The notes below the pieces were generated by a model, which was given only the letters and a program-made list of their open reading frames with translations, searched no databases and was not told the origin of the DNA. This document shows, in pieces, positions 9,270-17,992 of a stretch of DNA of 64,000 nucleotides. The translations under genes were made by a program, and so were the position numbers. The stretch is from Natronohydrobacter thiooxidans (GTDB lineage Bacteria; Pseudomonadota; Alphaproteobacteria; Rhodobacterales; Rhodobacteraceae). The stretch's first letter is position 1. Each line of letters starts with the position of its first letter. Location: the NCBI RefSeq assembly GCF_001884735.1, contig NZ_MJAP01000012.1, positions 1 through 64,000 on the forward strand. The letters run 5' to 3'.

Positions 9270-9794
9270 TTAGTCCTCGGTCAGTTCGGTCTCGCCAAAC
9301 CGGGCCGTGGGCAAACCGACCAACCGGCGTGCCACGCGCTCGAACGAGAAGATCATGATAAGCCCGCCGCCCGTCAGCAGCGCGAAAAAGGCGACACCGC
9401 TGGGCAGACCGATGCCGGATATGGTGTTGCTCCAGGTTCCCTGCGCAAGCTGGATGCCGTATAGCGTCATCCCCAGCGCGAAGATGCCCACAAGCAGGTC
9501 AGAGATGGTGAACAGGATCAGTTTGACCCGCTGCGGCAGGATATAGAGCAGGATATCGAAAGACAGGTGATAGCCTTCGCGGATACCGACAGCGGCGCCC
9601 AGAAAGATGAACCAGCCCATCAGCAGAACCGCCGTCACCTCGGTCCAGATGGGCGTCGCGTTCAGGACATAGCGTCCGAAAACCTGCCATGCGACCGCCG
9701 CTGTCATCAGCACAAGCCCTGTGCCCGATATCCAGAGCGCGATGCGCGCGACAACCGCAAGTCCGCGCGAGAGAGTGATCACGATAGCCTGCAT
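9270..9794 (-). CDS. dctQ: TRAP transporter small permease (DctQ)
   Basis: A 174-residue membrane protein with four predicted helices and the DctQ signature around WQVFGRYVLNATPIWTEV (residues 36-53). It partners DctM. The start at 9794 follows GGGAGG. The stop codon TAA abuts the first base of the dctM start, so the two are coupled. A strong hairpin separates it from dctP. Confidence 0.92.
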   Translation of the reverse strand: MQAIVITLSRGLAVVARIALWISGTGLVLMTAAVAWQVFGRYVLNATPIWTEVTAVLLMGWFIFLGAAVGIREGYHLSFDILLYILPQRVKLILFTISDLLVGIFALGMTLYGIQLAQGTWSNTISGIGLPSGVAFFALLTGGGLIMIFSFERVARRLVGLPTARFGETELTED

Positions 9795-9818
9795 GAGGGG
9801 CCTCCCGCAAAGACGCGG

Positions 9819-9841
9819 CCGCGGCGCCTGTCGCGCCGCGG
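9819..9841 (-). other. Strong intergenic hairpin between dctP and dctQ
   Basis: Perfect 9-base arms CCGCGGCGC and GCGCCGCGG with a 5-base loop, without a T-run. It sits between the binding-protein gene and the permease genes, where such stems often stabilise the upstream mRNA and reduce permease expression relative to the binding protein. Confidence 0.6.
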
Positions 9842-9853
9842 CAAGGTTCAGGA

Positions 9854-10828
9854 TTATTCGACCACCTGAATGCGTTCGATCAGGCTGCGCAGGGCTTCGC
9901 TTTCGGCATGACGCGCATAGACCGGCGCCATGGCTTGCTGGAACGCGCTCTTGTCAACCTCGTTGATCGTGGCACCGGCCGCACGGATATGCTCTTCGGA
10001 CGCCGCTTCGCGCGCCTTCCAGAGGTCGCGCTGATGGGCGACGGACTCTTGCGCCGCCTCGCGGATGATCGCCTGATCTTCAGCCGACAGGCTGTCCCAC
10101 CGCTGCTTGGACATGACCAGCACTTCCGGCACGATCAGGTGTTCGGTCAGCGTGTAATAGCCCGCGACCTCATAATGCCCAGAGCTTTCATAGGACGGCC
10201 AGTTGTTTTCCGCGCCGTCAATCACACCGGTCTGGATCGAGGAATAGACCTCACCATAAGGCATGGGCGTCGCATTCGCACCCAAAGCACTGATCATATC
10301 GACGAACACATCCGACTGAATGACCCGGATACGCATGCCAGCCATGTCTTCAAGGCTCTCGATCGGGCGCAGACGGTTGTACAGGCTGCGCGCGCCCGCA
10401 TCATAGAAGGCAAGACCAACCAGATTGTGCTTCTCGAACTCTGCGAGGATCTCCTGCCCGATCTCGCCATCCATCACGGCATGCATATGGGCCACATCAC
10501 GGAAGACGAAGGGCATGGACGGGGCTTTGGTCGCCTCAATCAAATTGTTGAACGGACCCATCGAGATACGGTTGAGGTCGATCACCCCGAACTGTGTCTG
10601 CTCGATCGTGTCGCGCTCCTCGCCCAATTGCGCCGAGTGATAGACCTGAACCGCGATGCGCCCCTCCGTGCGTTCCGAGATCAGCTCGCCCATATATTCG
10701 ACAGCAGCGACGGTCGGGTAGCCCGGCGGGTGCGTGTCGGATGACCGCAGCACCAGATCCTGCGCAAAGGCGGGTAGCGCAAGCGCGGTGGACGCAAGCA
10801 GCGCCGCCCCGAATGTATAGAGTTTCAT
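9854..10828 (-). CDS. dctP: TRAP transporter periplasmic binding protein (DctP family), probable hexuronate binder
   Basis: 324 residues with a cleavable signal peptide (MKLYTFGAALLASTALALPAFA) and the DctP fold. The family block MRIRVIQSDVFVDMISALGANATPMPYGEVYSSIQTGVIDGAENN contains the conserved arginine of MRIRV that grips the substrate carboxylate. Start ATG 10828 follows GGAGGATACGAT. It sits between uxaC and dctQM on the same strand, so a uronate substrate is strongly suggested but not proven. Confidence 0.9.
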   Translation of the reverse strand: MKLYTFGAALLASTALALPAFAQDLVLRSSDTHPPGYPTVAAVEYMGELISERTEGRIAVQVYHSAQLGEERDTIEQTQFGVIDLNRISMGPFNNLIEATKAPSMPFVFRDVAHMHAVMDGEIGQEILAEFEKHNLVGLAFYDAGARSLYNRLRPIESLEDMAGMRIRVIQSDVFVDMISALGANATPMPYGEVYSSIQTGVIDGAENNWPSYESSGHYEVAGYYTLTEHLIVPEVLVMSKQRWDSLSAEDQAIIREAAQESVAHQRDLWKAREAASEEHIRAAGATINEVDKSAFQQAMAPVYARHAESEALRSLIERIQVVE

Positions 10829-10856
10829 ATCGTATCCTCCCAGTGGTTTGCGTGGT

Positions 10857-12284
10857 TCAGAGACGGTAGGCCTGTTTTGCCAACCGGTAGCTAAGGTCAA
10901 AAGCGACCTCATGGGCCTCGTCTTCGGCCAGACGCCCGGTGGCGACCAGCGTGGCGAGATAGGCGCAGTCGACCCGCCGCGCGACATCATGGCGCGCGGG
11001 GATCGAGCAGAAGGCACGGGTGTCGTCGTTGAACCCGACCGTGTTGTAAAAGCCTGCGGTTTCGGTGGTGAGTTCGCGGAACCGGCGCATCCCTTCGGCG
11101 CTGTCGAAGAACCACCAGGCCGGGCCAAGCCGCAGCGCCGGGTAGACCCCGGCAAGCGGGGCAAGCTCGCGCGAATAGCTGGTTTCATCCAGTGTAAACA
11201 GGATCAGCGTCAGCCGGGGGTCCATCCCCACCGCATCCAGCAGCGGTTTCAACGCCCGGACATAATCGGTGCGCGTGGGAATATCGAACCCCTTGTCGCG
11301 CCCATATTGTGCGAACATGCAGGACGAATGGTTGCGGAACGAGCCGGGATGGATCTGCATCACCAGCCCGTCGTCCAGGCTCATGCGCGCCATTTCGGTC
11401 AGCATATGCCCGCGAAACGCATCGGCTTCTTCCGCCGTGCATTGGCCCGCAAGCGCCTTGGCGAACAGCGCTGCTGCCTCGGCCTGCCGCAGGTCTTCGG
11501 TGCGCGCGCTGGGGTGGCCATGATCCGTGCTGGTCGCCCCGCCAACCGACTTGAAATAAGCGCGGCGAATCCGATGCGCCTGCAGATAGCCCTGCCATGT
11601 GGTGGCATCGACCCCGGCCAGAGCGCCGAACTGTTCGATATTTCCCGCGAAACCTTCGAAATCCGGGTCAATCACGCAATCCGGGCGATAGGCGGTAATG
11701 ACGCGCCCGTGCCAGTCAGATTCCGCGATCTTCCGATGCGCGGCCAGATCATCCAGCGGGCTTTCGGTGGTCGCAAGAACCTCTATCCCGAAGCGCTCAT
11801 AGAGCGCGCGCGGGCGGAATTCCGGGCGCGACAGGCAGTCCGCGATCTGGTCATAAATGCGGTCCGCGCTGGCAGCGCTCAGCCGTTCCCGGATGCCGAA
11901 CACATCGGAAAACGCCTGATCCAGCCACAAACGGCTTGGTGTGCCGCGAAACAGGTAAAAATTCTCTGCAAACCGGCGCCAGATCTTGCGACCGTCTGTC
12001 TCGGTCGGCCTGCCATCGATGCGCGGCACGCCAAGCGCATTCAGCGGCACGCCCTGCGAGTTCAGCATGCGAAACACATAGTGGTCGGGCGTGACGAACA
12101 GTTGCGCCGGATCGGGGAAGGGCGCGTCTTCGGCAAACCAGCGCGGGTCCGTATGCCCATGGGGGCTGATGATCGGCAGGTCCCGGATGGTGTCATAAAG
12201 CCCGCGTGCAAGGCTGCGGGCAGCACTGTCGAGTGGAAACAGCCGATCCGGGTCCAGCAGGGGCGGATTTTCCTGATCAGTCAC
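10857..12284 (-). CDS. uxaC: Glucuronate isomerase (UxaC)
   Basis: 475 residues, usual for UxaC of the amidohydrolase superfamily. The metal-binding motif is SPHGHTDPRWF (His42 and His44); the internal blocks MIQIHPGSFRNHS-like (VMQIHPGSFRNHS) and FNDDTRAFCSIPARHDVARR are typical. It converts D-glucuronate to D-fructuronate (and D-galacturonate to D-tagaturonate). The start is GTG at 12284, preceded by GGGGGAG at 9 bases. It is the first gene of the minus-strand operon and divergent from the GntR regulator. Confidence 0.93.
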   Translation of the reverse strand: MTDQENPPLLDPDRLFPLDSAARSLARGLYDTIRDLPIISPHGHTDPRWFAEDAPFPDPAQLFVTPDHYVFRMLNSQGVPLNALGVPRIDGRPTETDGRKIWRRFAENFYLFRGTPSRLWLDQAFSDVFGIRERLSAASADRIYDQIADCLSRPEFRPRALYERFGIEVLATTESPLDDLAAHRKIAESDWHGRVITAYRPDCVIDPDFEGFAGNIEQFGALAGVDATTWQGYLQAHRIRRAYFKSVGGATSTDHGHPSARTEDLRQAEAAALFAKALAGQCTAEEADAFRGHMLTEMARMSLDDGLVMQIHPGSFRNHSSCMFAQYGRDKGFDIPTRTDYVRALKPLLDAVGMDPRLTLILFTLDETSYSRELAPLAGVYPALRLGPAWWFFDSAEGMRRFRELTTETAGFYNTVGFNDDTRAFCSIPARHDVARRVDCAYLATLVATGRLAEDEAHEVAFDLSYRLAKQAYRL

Positions 12285-12307
12285 GTGATGATTCTCCCCC
12301 GTTGGAC

Positions 12308-12336
12308 TTGCAACTGATAAACTAATATGCTAGTCT
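12308..12336 (+). promoter_or_regulatory. Divergent promoter and candidate GntR operator between uxaC and gntR
   Basis: The 67-base region between the divergent genes is AT-richer than its surroundings. It holds an inverted repeat ACTA-N6-TAGT (12321-12334), and a weak plus-strand promoter can be drawn from TTGCAA (12308-12313) and TAGTCT (12331-12336) with 17 bases between. The repeat would overlap the -10 element, the expected place for repression by the GntR protein. The assignment is tentative. Confidence 0.35.
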
Positions 12337-12351
12337 GCACATCAAGTCAAC

Positions 12352-13059
12352 ATGGATATGAAAATGCCGGCAACGTTCAATTCGCTCGAGTCTTTGCGCG
12401 GCCCGTCAGCGACCGATCTGGTGTTCGAGGAACTGTACCGGCGCGTGGTCGAGTTCGAACTGCCGCCGGGAACCAAGCTGTCCGAGCAGGAAGTCGCCCG
12501 CCAGATGGGCATTTCACGCCAGCCTGTGCGCGACGCCTTCTTCCGCATGTCCCAACTCGGGCTGATCCAGATCCAGCCGCAACGCGCGACCACGGTGGCG
12601 CTGATCTCGGTCGCGGATGTGCTGAAGGCAAATTTCGTGCGCACGGCGCTGGAAACCGAGATTGTCGAGCGCGCCGCCGAAAACCTGACCGATGCCGATA
12701 TCGCAGAGCTTGCGGATATCGTCGCGCGCCAGCGCAAGGCTGTTGCCGATGCCGACCGCCTCGGATTTCACGCGCTCGATGAAGCCTTTCACCAGCAGAT
12801 CTGCGAAAGTGCCGGGCATCCCTATGTCTGGGCGATCATCCGCGAGAACAAGGCGCATATGGATCGCGTTCGCCTGCTCAGTCTGGAGTTCAATGCCGCG
12901 AACGCTTTGGCTGATCACGAAAGGATCCTTGAGGCGTTGCGCGCCCGTGACCCGATGCGCGCGTCCTCCGAGATGCGCACGCATCTTGCATGGATTCTGA
13001 GATTGATTGAACAGATACGCGCGCAGAACCCCACGATGTTCACCGAACGCGACCGCTGA
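12352..13059 (+). CDS. GntR/FadR-family regulator of hexuronate genes
   Basis: 235 residues. The N-terminal winged helix includes GTKLSEQEVARQMGISRQPVRDAFFRM (about 43-69). The C-terminal helical FCD domain carries the metal and ligand residues in FHALDEAFHQQICESAGH and a later DHERILEALRARD. It matches the UxuR/ExuR type found with hexuronate genes. It is divergent from uxaC and followed at 32 bases by uxuA on the same strand, so it probably represses both transcription units until a uronate intermediate binds. Confidence 0.88.
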   Translation: MDMKMPATFNSLESLRGPSATDLVFEELYRRVVEFELPPGTKLSEQEVARQMGISRQPVRDAFFRMSQLGLIQIQPQRATTVALISVADVLKANFVRTALETEIVERAAENLTDADIAELADIVARQRKAVADADRLGFHALDEAFHQQICESAGHPYVWAIIRENKAHMDRVRLLSLEFNAANALADHERILEALRARDPMRASSEMRTHLAWILRLIEQIRAQNPTMFTERDR

Positions 13060-13091
13060 CCCGCTCCCGGCGCTGACCTGAAAGGATACCC

Positions 13092-14309
13092 ATGCGACAG
13101 ACATGGCGCTGGTTCGGACCCCATGACCCGGTGTCCGTTGATGACATGATGCAAGCGGGCGTGCAGGGCGTGGTCAGCGCCTTGCATCACATCCCCACAG
13201 GCGCGGTCTGGACCCCGGAGGCCATTGCCGCGCGTCAGGCCGAACTGGCGCGGATGCGCGATGGCAGCCCCTCGGGGCTGGCATGGGAAGTGGTCGAAAG
13301 CCTGCCGGTCTCCGAGGCGATCAAGACCCAGACCGGGAACTGGCGGAGCCATATCGAGAGTTGGATCACCTCGATGCGCAACCTGCGCCAAGCGGGGCTT
13401 CAGGTGATCTGCTACAATTTCATGCCGGTCCTCGACTGGACGCGCACGGATCTGGCCTGGCGGCGCCCCAATGGCGCGCGCTGCATGCGTTTCGATCTGA
13501 TCGATTTTCTGGCATTTGACATTCATATCCTGCAGCGCAAGGGCGCGGGCCATGACCTGCCCGGGGATCTGCGCGAGGCCGCCGCCCGACGCTTTGCAGC
13601 CATGGACGAGACCGCGCGCGACCGCCTCGCGGGTAATATTGTCTTCGGCCTGCCGGGCGCTGCGGAAAAGCTGTCGATGCAAGATGTCCGCGATCTGCTG
13701 GCAAGCTATGCGCCGGTGACGGATGCGGTGCTGCGCCGCAATTTTCACGATTTTCTCGAACAGGTCGCGCCCGTGGCCGAAAGCATCGGAATGCGCCTGT
13801 GCTGCCATCCCGATGATCCGCCCTTCCCGCTTCTGGGCCTGCCGCGCATCATGTCAACCGAGGCGGATTATGCCGAACGCCTCGCCGCCGTCGATCTGCC
13901 CGCCAATGGCATGACACTATGCTCGGGCTCGCTTGGCGCCCGCCCCGACAATGACCTTCCGGGCATGATGCGCCGGTTTGGCGATCGCGTGCAATTCCTG
14001 CATCTGCGCAATGTGCGCCGCGACACCGACACAATCCCCGCCTCCTTCTTCGAGGATGAGCATCTGGGCGGCCAGACCGATATGGTCGCCCTGATCGAGG
14101 CAGTGCTGGAGGAAGAATCCCGCCGCCGCGCCGCCGGGCGCGAGGATGCCGTCATCCCCATGCGCCCCGATCACGGGCAGGAGATTCTGGACGATATCGG
14201 GCGCGGCGGGCAACCCGGATATCCCGCAATCGGGCGGCTGAAAGGACTGGCCGAATTGCGCGGGGTCGAGGCGGCCCTGTCCCGCCGCCATGCACAACCA
14301 CCGAGCTGA
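13092..14309 (+). CDS. uxuA: Mannonate dehydratase (UxuA)
   Basis: 405 residues, close to the family norm of 390-410. It is a TIM-barrel enzyme dehydrating D-mannonate to 2-keto-3-deoxygluconate. Characteristic blocks are MRQTWRWFGPHDPV at the N-terminus, CYNFMPVLDWTRTDL, the metal-site segment RLCCHPDDPP, CSGSLGARPDNDL, and the C-terminal MRPDHGQEILDD. It follows the GntR regulator and completes the UxaC-UxuB-UxuA route, although uxuB is at the far end of the opposite operon. Confidence 0.93.
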   Translation: MRQTWRWFGPHDPVSVDDMMQAGVQGVVSALHHIPTGAVWTPEAIAARQAELARMRDGSPSGLAWEVVESLPVSEAIKTQTGNWRSHIESWITSMRNLRQAGLQVICYNFMPVLDWTRTDLAWRRPNGARCMRFDLIDFLAFDIHILQRKGAGHDLPGDLREAAARRFAAMDETARDRLAGNIVFGLPGAAEKLSMQDVRDLLASYAPVTDAVLRRNFHDFLEQVAPVAESIGMRLCCHPDDPPFPLLGLPRIMSTEADYAERLAAVDLPANGMTLCSGSLGARPDNDLPGMMRRFGDRVQFLHLRNVRRDTDTIPASFFEDEHLGGQTDMVALIEAVLEEESRRRAAGREDAVIPMRPDHGQEILDDIGRGGQPGYPAIGRLKGLAELRGVEAALSRRHAQPPS

Positions 14310-14480
14310 TCGGCCCGCAGCGACAGTCGAACACCCGTAGCATCGTGGCCCCGAAAACCAAGGCAAACCCCGCCAGAGCGGCAAAAGGCTTGAACTGAGA
14401 TCGAGATCGGGCAAACCTGTCGTAAGACACCATGCTGTTTGGAGAATGTCGGTCCGGGAGGCATCGGCAAGAGGAGGACC

Positions 14481-16364
14481 ATGGAGCCGATCGCATTCAC
14501 CACCGAGATGGCCTTCGTTCTGGGATTGCTTGCGTTCACGGTCTTTCTCTTCGTTTCCGAGCTTATCCGCATCGACCTGGCCGCGCTTCTGATCCTGGTG
14601 CTGGTGGGGATGGTGAGCTACGCGCCGGGGCTGGAGCCGCTTGTCGACGTGACGCATCTCTTCGACGGTTTCGCGTCGAACGCGGTCATTTCAATTATCG
14701 CGGTCATGATCGTCGGGGCGGGGCTCGACCGGACCGGGATCATGAACAAGGTCGCCGCCGTGATCCTGAAACACGGGGGCACCACCGAAACGCGCGTGCT
14801 GCCCATCGTCTCGGGAACAGTGGGGGTGATTTCGAGCTTCCTGCAGAATGTCGGCGCCGCAGCACTGTTCCTGCCGGTCGTCAGCCGGATCTCGGTGCGG
14901 GCGGGCATCCCGCTGGGGCGCCTGCTCATGCCGATGGGGTTTTGCGCGATCCTTGGCGGCACCATGACGATGGTCGGATCCTCCCCGCTCATCCTGCTCA
15001 ATGACCTTATTGACACCGCCAACAGAACCCTGACCGAAACGCAGCAGATGGCGCGCTTCGGGCTTTTTTCCGTCGCCCCGGTCGGCGCGGCGCTGGTCCT
15101 GACCGGTATCGCCTATTTCCTGCTGCTGGGGCGCTGGGTTCTGCCGAAATCCTCTGGTGCCTCGGAGTCCGGCGCGGGCAAGGGCACCTCGGATTATCTC
15201 CAGCGTGTCTACGGACTCGACGCGAGCGTTTTCGAGGTCGAAGTGCCCGCCGACAGCCCGTTGACCGGAGAGATCATCGCCGACATCAACAATGACAACA
15301 ACCTCTATATCATCTCGACCTTTTACCGTGGCAAAGTCTCGATGATCCAGATCCTGACGGCAGAGATCGCCGCGCCCTGTCGGCTGGCGATCATCGGCAA
15401 GCGCGCGGCATTGCACAGGTTCGCGGATCGTTACGGCCTGACGATCCGGCCGGAACTCGATGTTTTCGTAGACGAATTCGCGCCTACGAATGCGGGCGTC
15501 GCCGAGATTGTGATTCCCCCCGACAGCAAGCTGATCGGCAAGAGTCCGCGCGATCTTCTGCTGCGCAAGACCTACGGGCTGAGCCTGCTGGCCATCCATC
15601 GCGGCGAGGAAACCCTGAGCCATGTCGAAACCGAGGATCACGCCCCGACCCAGATCGGTCTGGTGCCGTTCCGGGCGGGTGACATGCTGGTCGCCCATAC
15701 CCGATGGGACAACCTGCTGCGGATCAAGCGCGATCAGGATTTCGTCGTCGTGACGGCGGATTTCCCCCAAGACGAACTTCGGCCGCACAAGGTGCATTGG
15801 GCGCTCCTGTTCTTCCTCATATCGCTGGCGCTGATCCTGTTTACTGATGTGCGACTGTCGCTCTGCCTGCTGACGGGCGCGGTGGGCATGATCCTGACCC
15901 GCGTGATCAGCATCGACGAAGCCTATCGCGCCGTAAGCTGGAAGACCGTCTTTCTGCTCGCAAGCCTCATCCCGCTGGGTCAGGCGGTGCAGAATACCGG
16001 CACGGCGGAATGGATCGCGCAAGGGATTCTGACCCTGCTCGACGGCTGGCCGGTCTGGTCGCTGCAGGCAGGTGTGGCCATCCTCGCCACGGTCTTTTCG
16101 CTGGTCATGTCCAATGTGGGGGCGACGGTGCTGCTGGTGCCGCTGGCCGTCTCTATCGCGGTGGCGGCGGGCGGCAATCCGGCGGTATTCGCGCTCACGG
16201 TGGCGATCTCGACCTCTAACAGCTTCATCATCCCGACCCATCAGGTCAACGCGCTGATCATGGGTCCGGCGGGCTACAAGGTCATGGATTTCGTGAAATC
16301 GGGCGGGATCATGACCCTGCTCTTTCTCGTGGTCTCGCTTTTGATGCTGAACCTGATCTACTGA
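14481..16364 (+). CDS. SLC13-type permease with two cytosolic RCK_C/TrkA-C domains
   Basis: 627 residues. Roughly five or six membrane helices (1-205) are followed by a soluble central part with two TrkA-C-like domains (about 225-390) and a second membrane half. The repeated family motif appears as SSFLQNVGAAALFLPV and VMSNVGATVLLVPL, which are the sodium/substrate loops of the DASS/SLC13 family. Such proteins import sulfate, dicarboxylates or related anions. The ATG at 14481 is chosen because GAGGAGG precedes it at 3 bases. The substrate is unknown; it stands alone, after uxuA and with a 171-base leader in which I see no other gene. Confidence 0.85.
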   Translation: MEPIAFTTEMAFVLGLLAFTVFLFVSELIRIDLAALLILVLVGMVSYAPGLEPLVDVTHLFDGFASNAVISIIAVMIVGAGLDRTGIMNKVAAVILKHGGTTETRVLPIVSGTVGVISSFLQNVGAAALFLPVVSRISVRAGIPLGRLLMPMGFCAILGGTMTMVGSSPLILLNDLIDTANRTLTETQQMARFGLFSVAPVGAALVLTGIAYFLLLGRWVLPKSSGASESGAGKGTSDYLQRVYGLDASVFEVEVPADSPLTGEIIADINNDNNLYIISTFYRGKVSMIQILTAEIAAPCRLAIIGKRAALHRFADRYGLTIRPELDVFVDEFAPTNAGVAEIVIPPDSKLIGKSPRDLLLRKTYGLSLLAIHRGEETLSHVETEDHAPTQIGLVPFRAGDMLVAHTRWDNLLRIKRDQDFVVVTADFPQDELRPHKVHWALLFFLISLALILFTDVRLSLCLLTGAVGMILTRVISIDEAYRAVSWKTVFLLASLIPLGQAVQNTGTAEWIAQGILTLLDGWPVWSLQAGVAILATVFSLVMSNVGATVLLVPLAVSIAVAAGGNPAVFALTVAISTSNSFIIPTHQVNALIMGPAGYKVMDFVKSGGIMTLLFLVVSLLMLNLIY

Positions 16365-16425
16365 CGCGCCCGGATGTGTCCGGCGCGTCAGCGCGTGTTT
16401 CTGTCACCCTGATCGGGTCCAATGC

Positions 16426-16455
16426 GTGCCTTGCCGCCCGCAGGGGGCAAGGCAC
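16426..16455. terminator. Hairpin between converging SLC13 permease and amino-acid binding protein genes
   Basis: Ten-base perfect arms GTGCCTTGCC and GGCAAGGCAC around a GC-rich loop that can pair further. It lies in the 97-base region between two converging genes and could end both transcripts. There is no clear T-run on either side, so factor-independent activity is uncertain. Confidence 0.5.
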
Positions 16456-16461
16456 CGCGGA

Positions 16462-17250
16462 TCACAGCGTCGGCAAGGGCGGCAGCGGCTGGCCGAACCA
16501 TTGCAGCGACAACTCATTCAACTCGCCGCCCAGCGTCTTGTGCATGATGAAGACATTGACCCATTGCAGCAGATCGAAATTGCCCTTCTTCACCCCGATA
16601 AAACACGGCGAGTCGCGCATGATGAATTTCACATCCACGCTCAGGTTCGGGTTATTGGCCGCCAGTTCCGCCGCAACCGTGTTGCCCGTCACCAGCACAT
16701 CCACCTGCCCGGACTGATAGGCCGAGAGTGTCGCGGCATTGTCCCCGAAGCGGATGATCTCTGCATCCGCAGGGGCCGTGCGCGTCAGTTCCAGATCTTC
16801 CAGCGCGCCGCCCGTGACCCCGATCTTCAGCCCGGACAGGTCAGCCACCGAGGAGATATCCAGATCAGCAGAGGCAAAGGCCCCCGAATAGAAAGGGGCA
16901 TAGGCCGCAGAGAACCAGATCGATTTGGCGCGCTCGGGATTTGCCCCCATCGACGAAATCACCAGATCAACCCGGTCGGTTTCCAGATAGGGAATGCGCT
17001 GGTTCGAACTGACGGGAACAATATTCACCTCAACCCCGAGTTCTGCCGCGATCAGCTTTGCCACATCGACATCATAGCCTTCATGCTCGCCTTCCATGCC
17101 AAGCGCGCCAAATGGCGGGAAGCTCTCGGGCACTGCGATATTGATGGTGCCGCGCGCCAGAATATCGGCCAGATCAGCCTGCGCCGTGCCGGGCACAAGG
17201 CTGGCCAGTCCAAGCCCTGCGGCGATTATCAGGGAATGTAGGGTCTTCAT
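16462..17250 (-). CDS. Amino-acid ABC transporter periplasmic binding protein
   Basis: 262 residues, family 3 extracellular solute-binding protein. A signal peptide (MKTLHSLIIAAGLGLASLVPGTAQA) precedes the typical opening INIAVPESFPPFGALG. The block GYDVDVAKLIAAELGV and the later DLVISSMGANPERAKSIWFSAAYAPF are family hallmarks. The start at 17250 has AAAGGA at a workable distance, while the ATG at 17259 touches the same element and is unlikely. It is the last gene of a three-gene importer operon. The specific amino acid cannot be read from sequence. Confidence 0.88.
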   Translation of the reverse strand: MKTLHSLIIAAGLGLASLVPGTAQADLADILARGTINIAVPESFPPFGALGMEGEHEGYDVDVAKLIAAELGVEVNIVPVSSNQRIPYLETDRVDLVISSMGANPERAKSIWFSAAYAPFYSGAFASADLDISSVADLSGLKIGVTGGALEDLELTRTAPADAEIIRFGDNAATLSAYQSGQVDVLVTGNTVAAELAANNPNLSVDVKFIMRDSPCFIGVKKGNFDLLQWVNVFIMHKTLGGELNELSLQWFGQPLPPLPTL

Positions 17251-17284
17251 GCGTGTCATCCTTTTCTGAGTGACTATGGGGAAT

Positions 17285-17992
17285 TCACGCGGCCGCAACG
17301 GGCCGCAGGGATTTGACGGTGCCCATCCGGCGCTCCAGGTAACGCGAATAGAGCGACAGCGGAAAACACAGGCTGAAATAGATCAGCGCCATGAGCGGGA
17401 AGATGATGTAAGGTTCGGTGCCCGCGACCGGCGCATTGGCCCAGCGTTTGCCGATGGTCATCAGATCCGTGAAACCGATGATATAGGCCAGCGACGTGCC
17501 CTTGATGATCTGCACCATGAAGCCCACAGTGGGCGCAAGCGCGATGCTGACCGCCTGCGGCGCCACCACCAGCCGCAACGTGGGCAGAAAGCGCAGACCA
17601 AGCGCGCTCGCCCCTTCCCATTGCCCTTGCGGGATGGCTTCCAGTGCCCCGCGCCAGACATCGGACATATAGGCGCTGGAATAGAGCGTCAGAGAAATGC
17701 AGGCGGCATACCAGGGGTTGATATTCATCCCGAACAGACGCGGCACGCCAAGCCCGGTCAGGAACAGCAGCATCAGCAGCGGCGTGGACTGGAACAGCCA
17801 GATATAGGCAATCGCGGCCCGTTTTCCCCATTTATTGGGCGCGATCCGTATCAGCGCGATCAGCGCGCCAAGAATGCCGCCCCCCACAAACGCGATCAGC
17901 GACAGGTAAATGGTGAACTGTGTCGCATCGAGCAATTGATAGAGCACGATCCCATGCGGGCGGCCAAGGATCTCGATCAGGAACTCTCTCAT
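17285..17992 (-). CDS. Amino-acid ABC transporter permease (HisM/GlnP type)
   Basis: 235 residues with about five membrane helices and the cytosolic EAA-loop region SDVWRGALEAIPQGQWEGASALGL that contacts the ATPase. I chose the ATG at 17992 because its ATGA overlaps the stop of the upstream permease gene and gives a normal N-terminus; an ATG at 18010 is in the same frame. It pairs with the other permease to form the membrane channel. Confidence 0.87.
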   Translation of the reverse strand: MREFLIEILGRPHGIVLYQLLDATQFTIYLSLIAFVGGGILGALIALIRIAPNKWGKRAAIAYIWLFQSTPLLMLLFLTGLGVPRLFGMNINPWYAACISLTLYSSAYMSDVWRGALEAIPQGQWEGASALGLRFLPTLRLVVAPQAVSIALAPTVGFMVQIIKGTSLAYIIGFTDLMTIGKRWANAPVAGTEPYIIFPLMALIYFSLCFPLSLYSRYLERRMGTVKSLRPVAAA

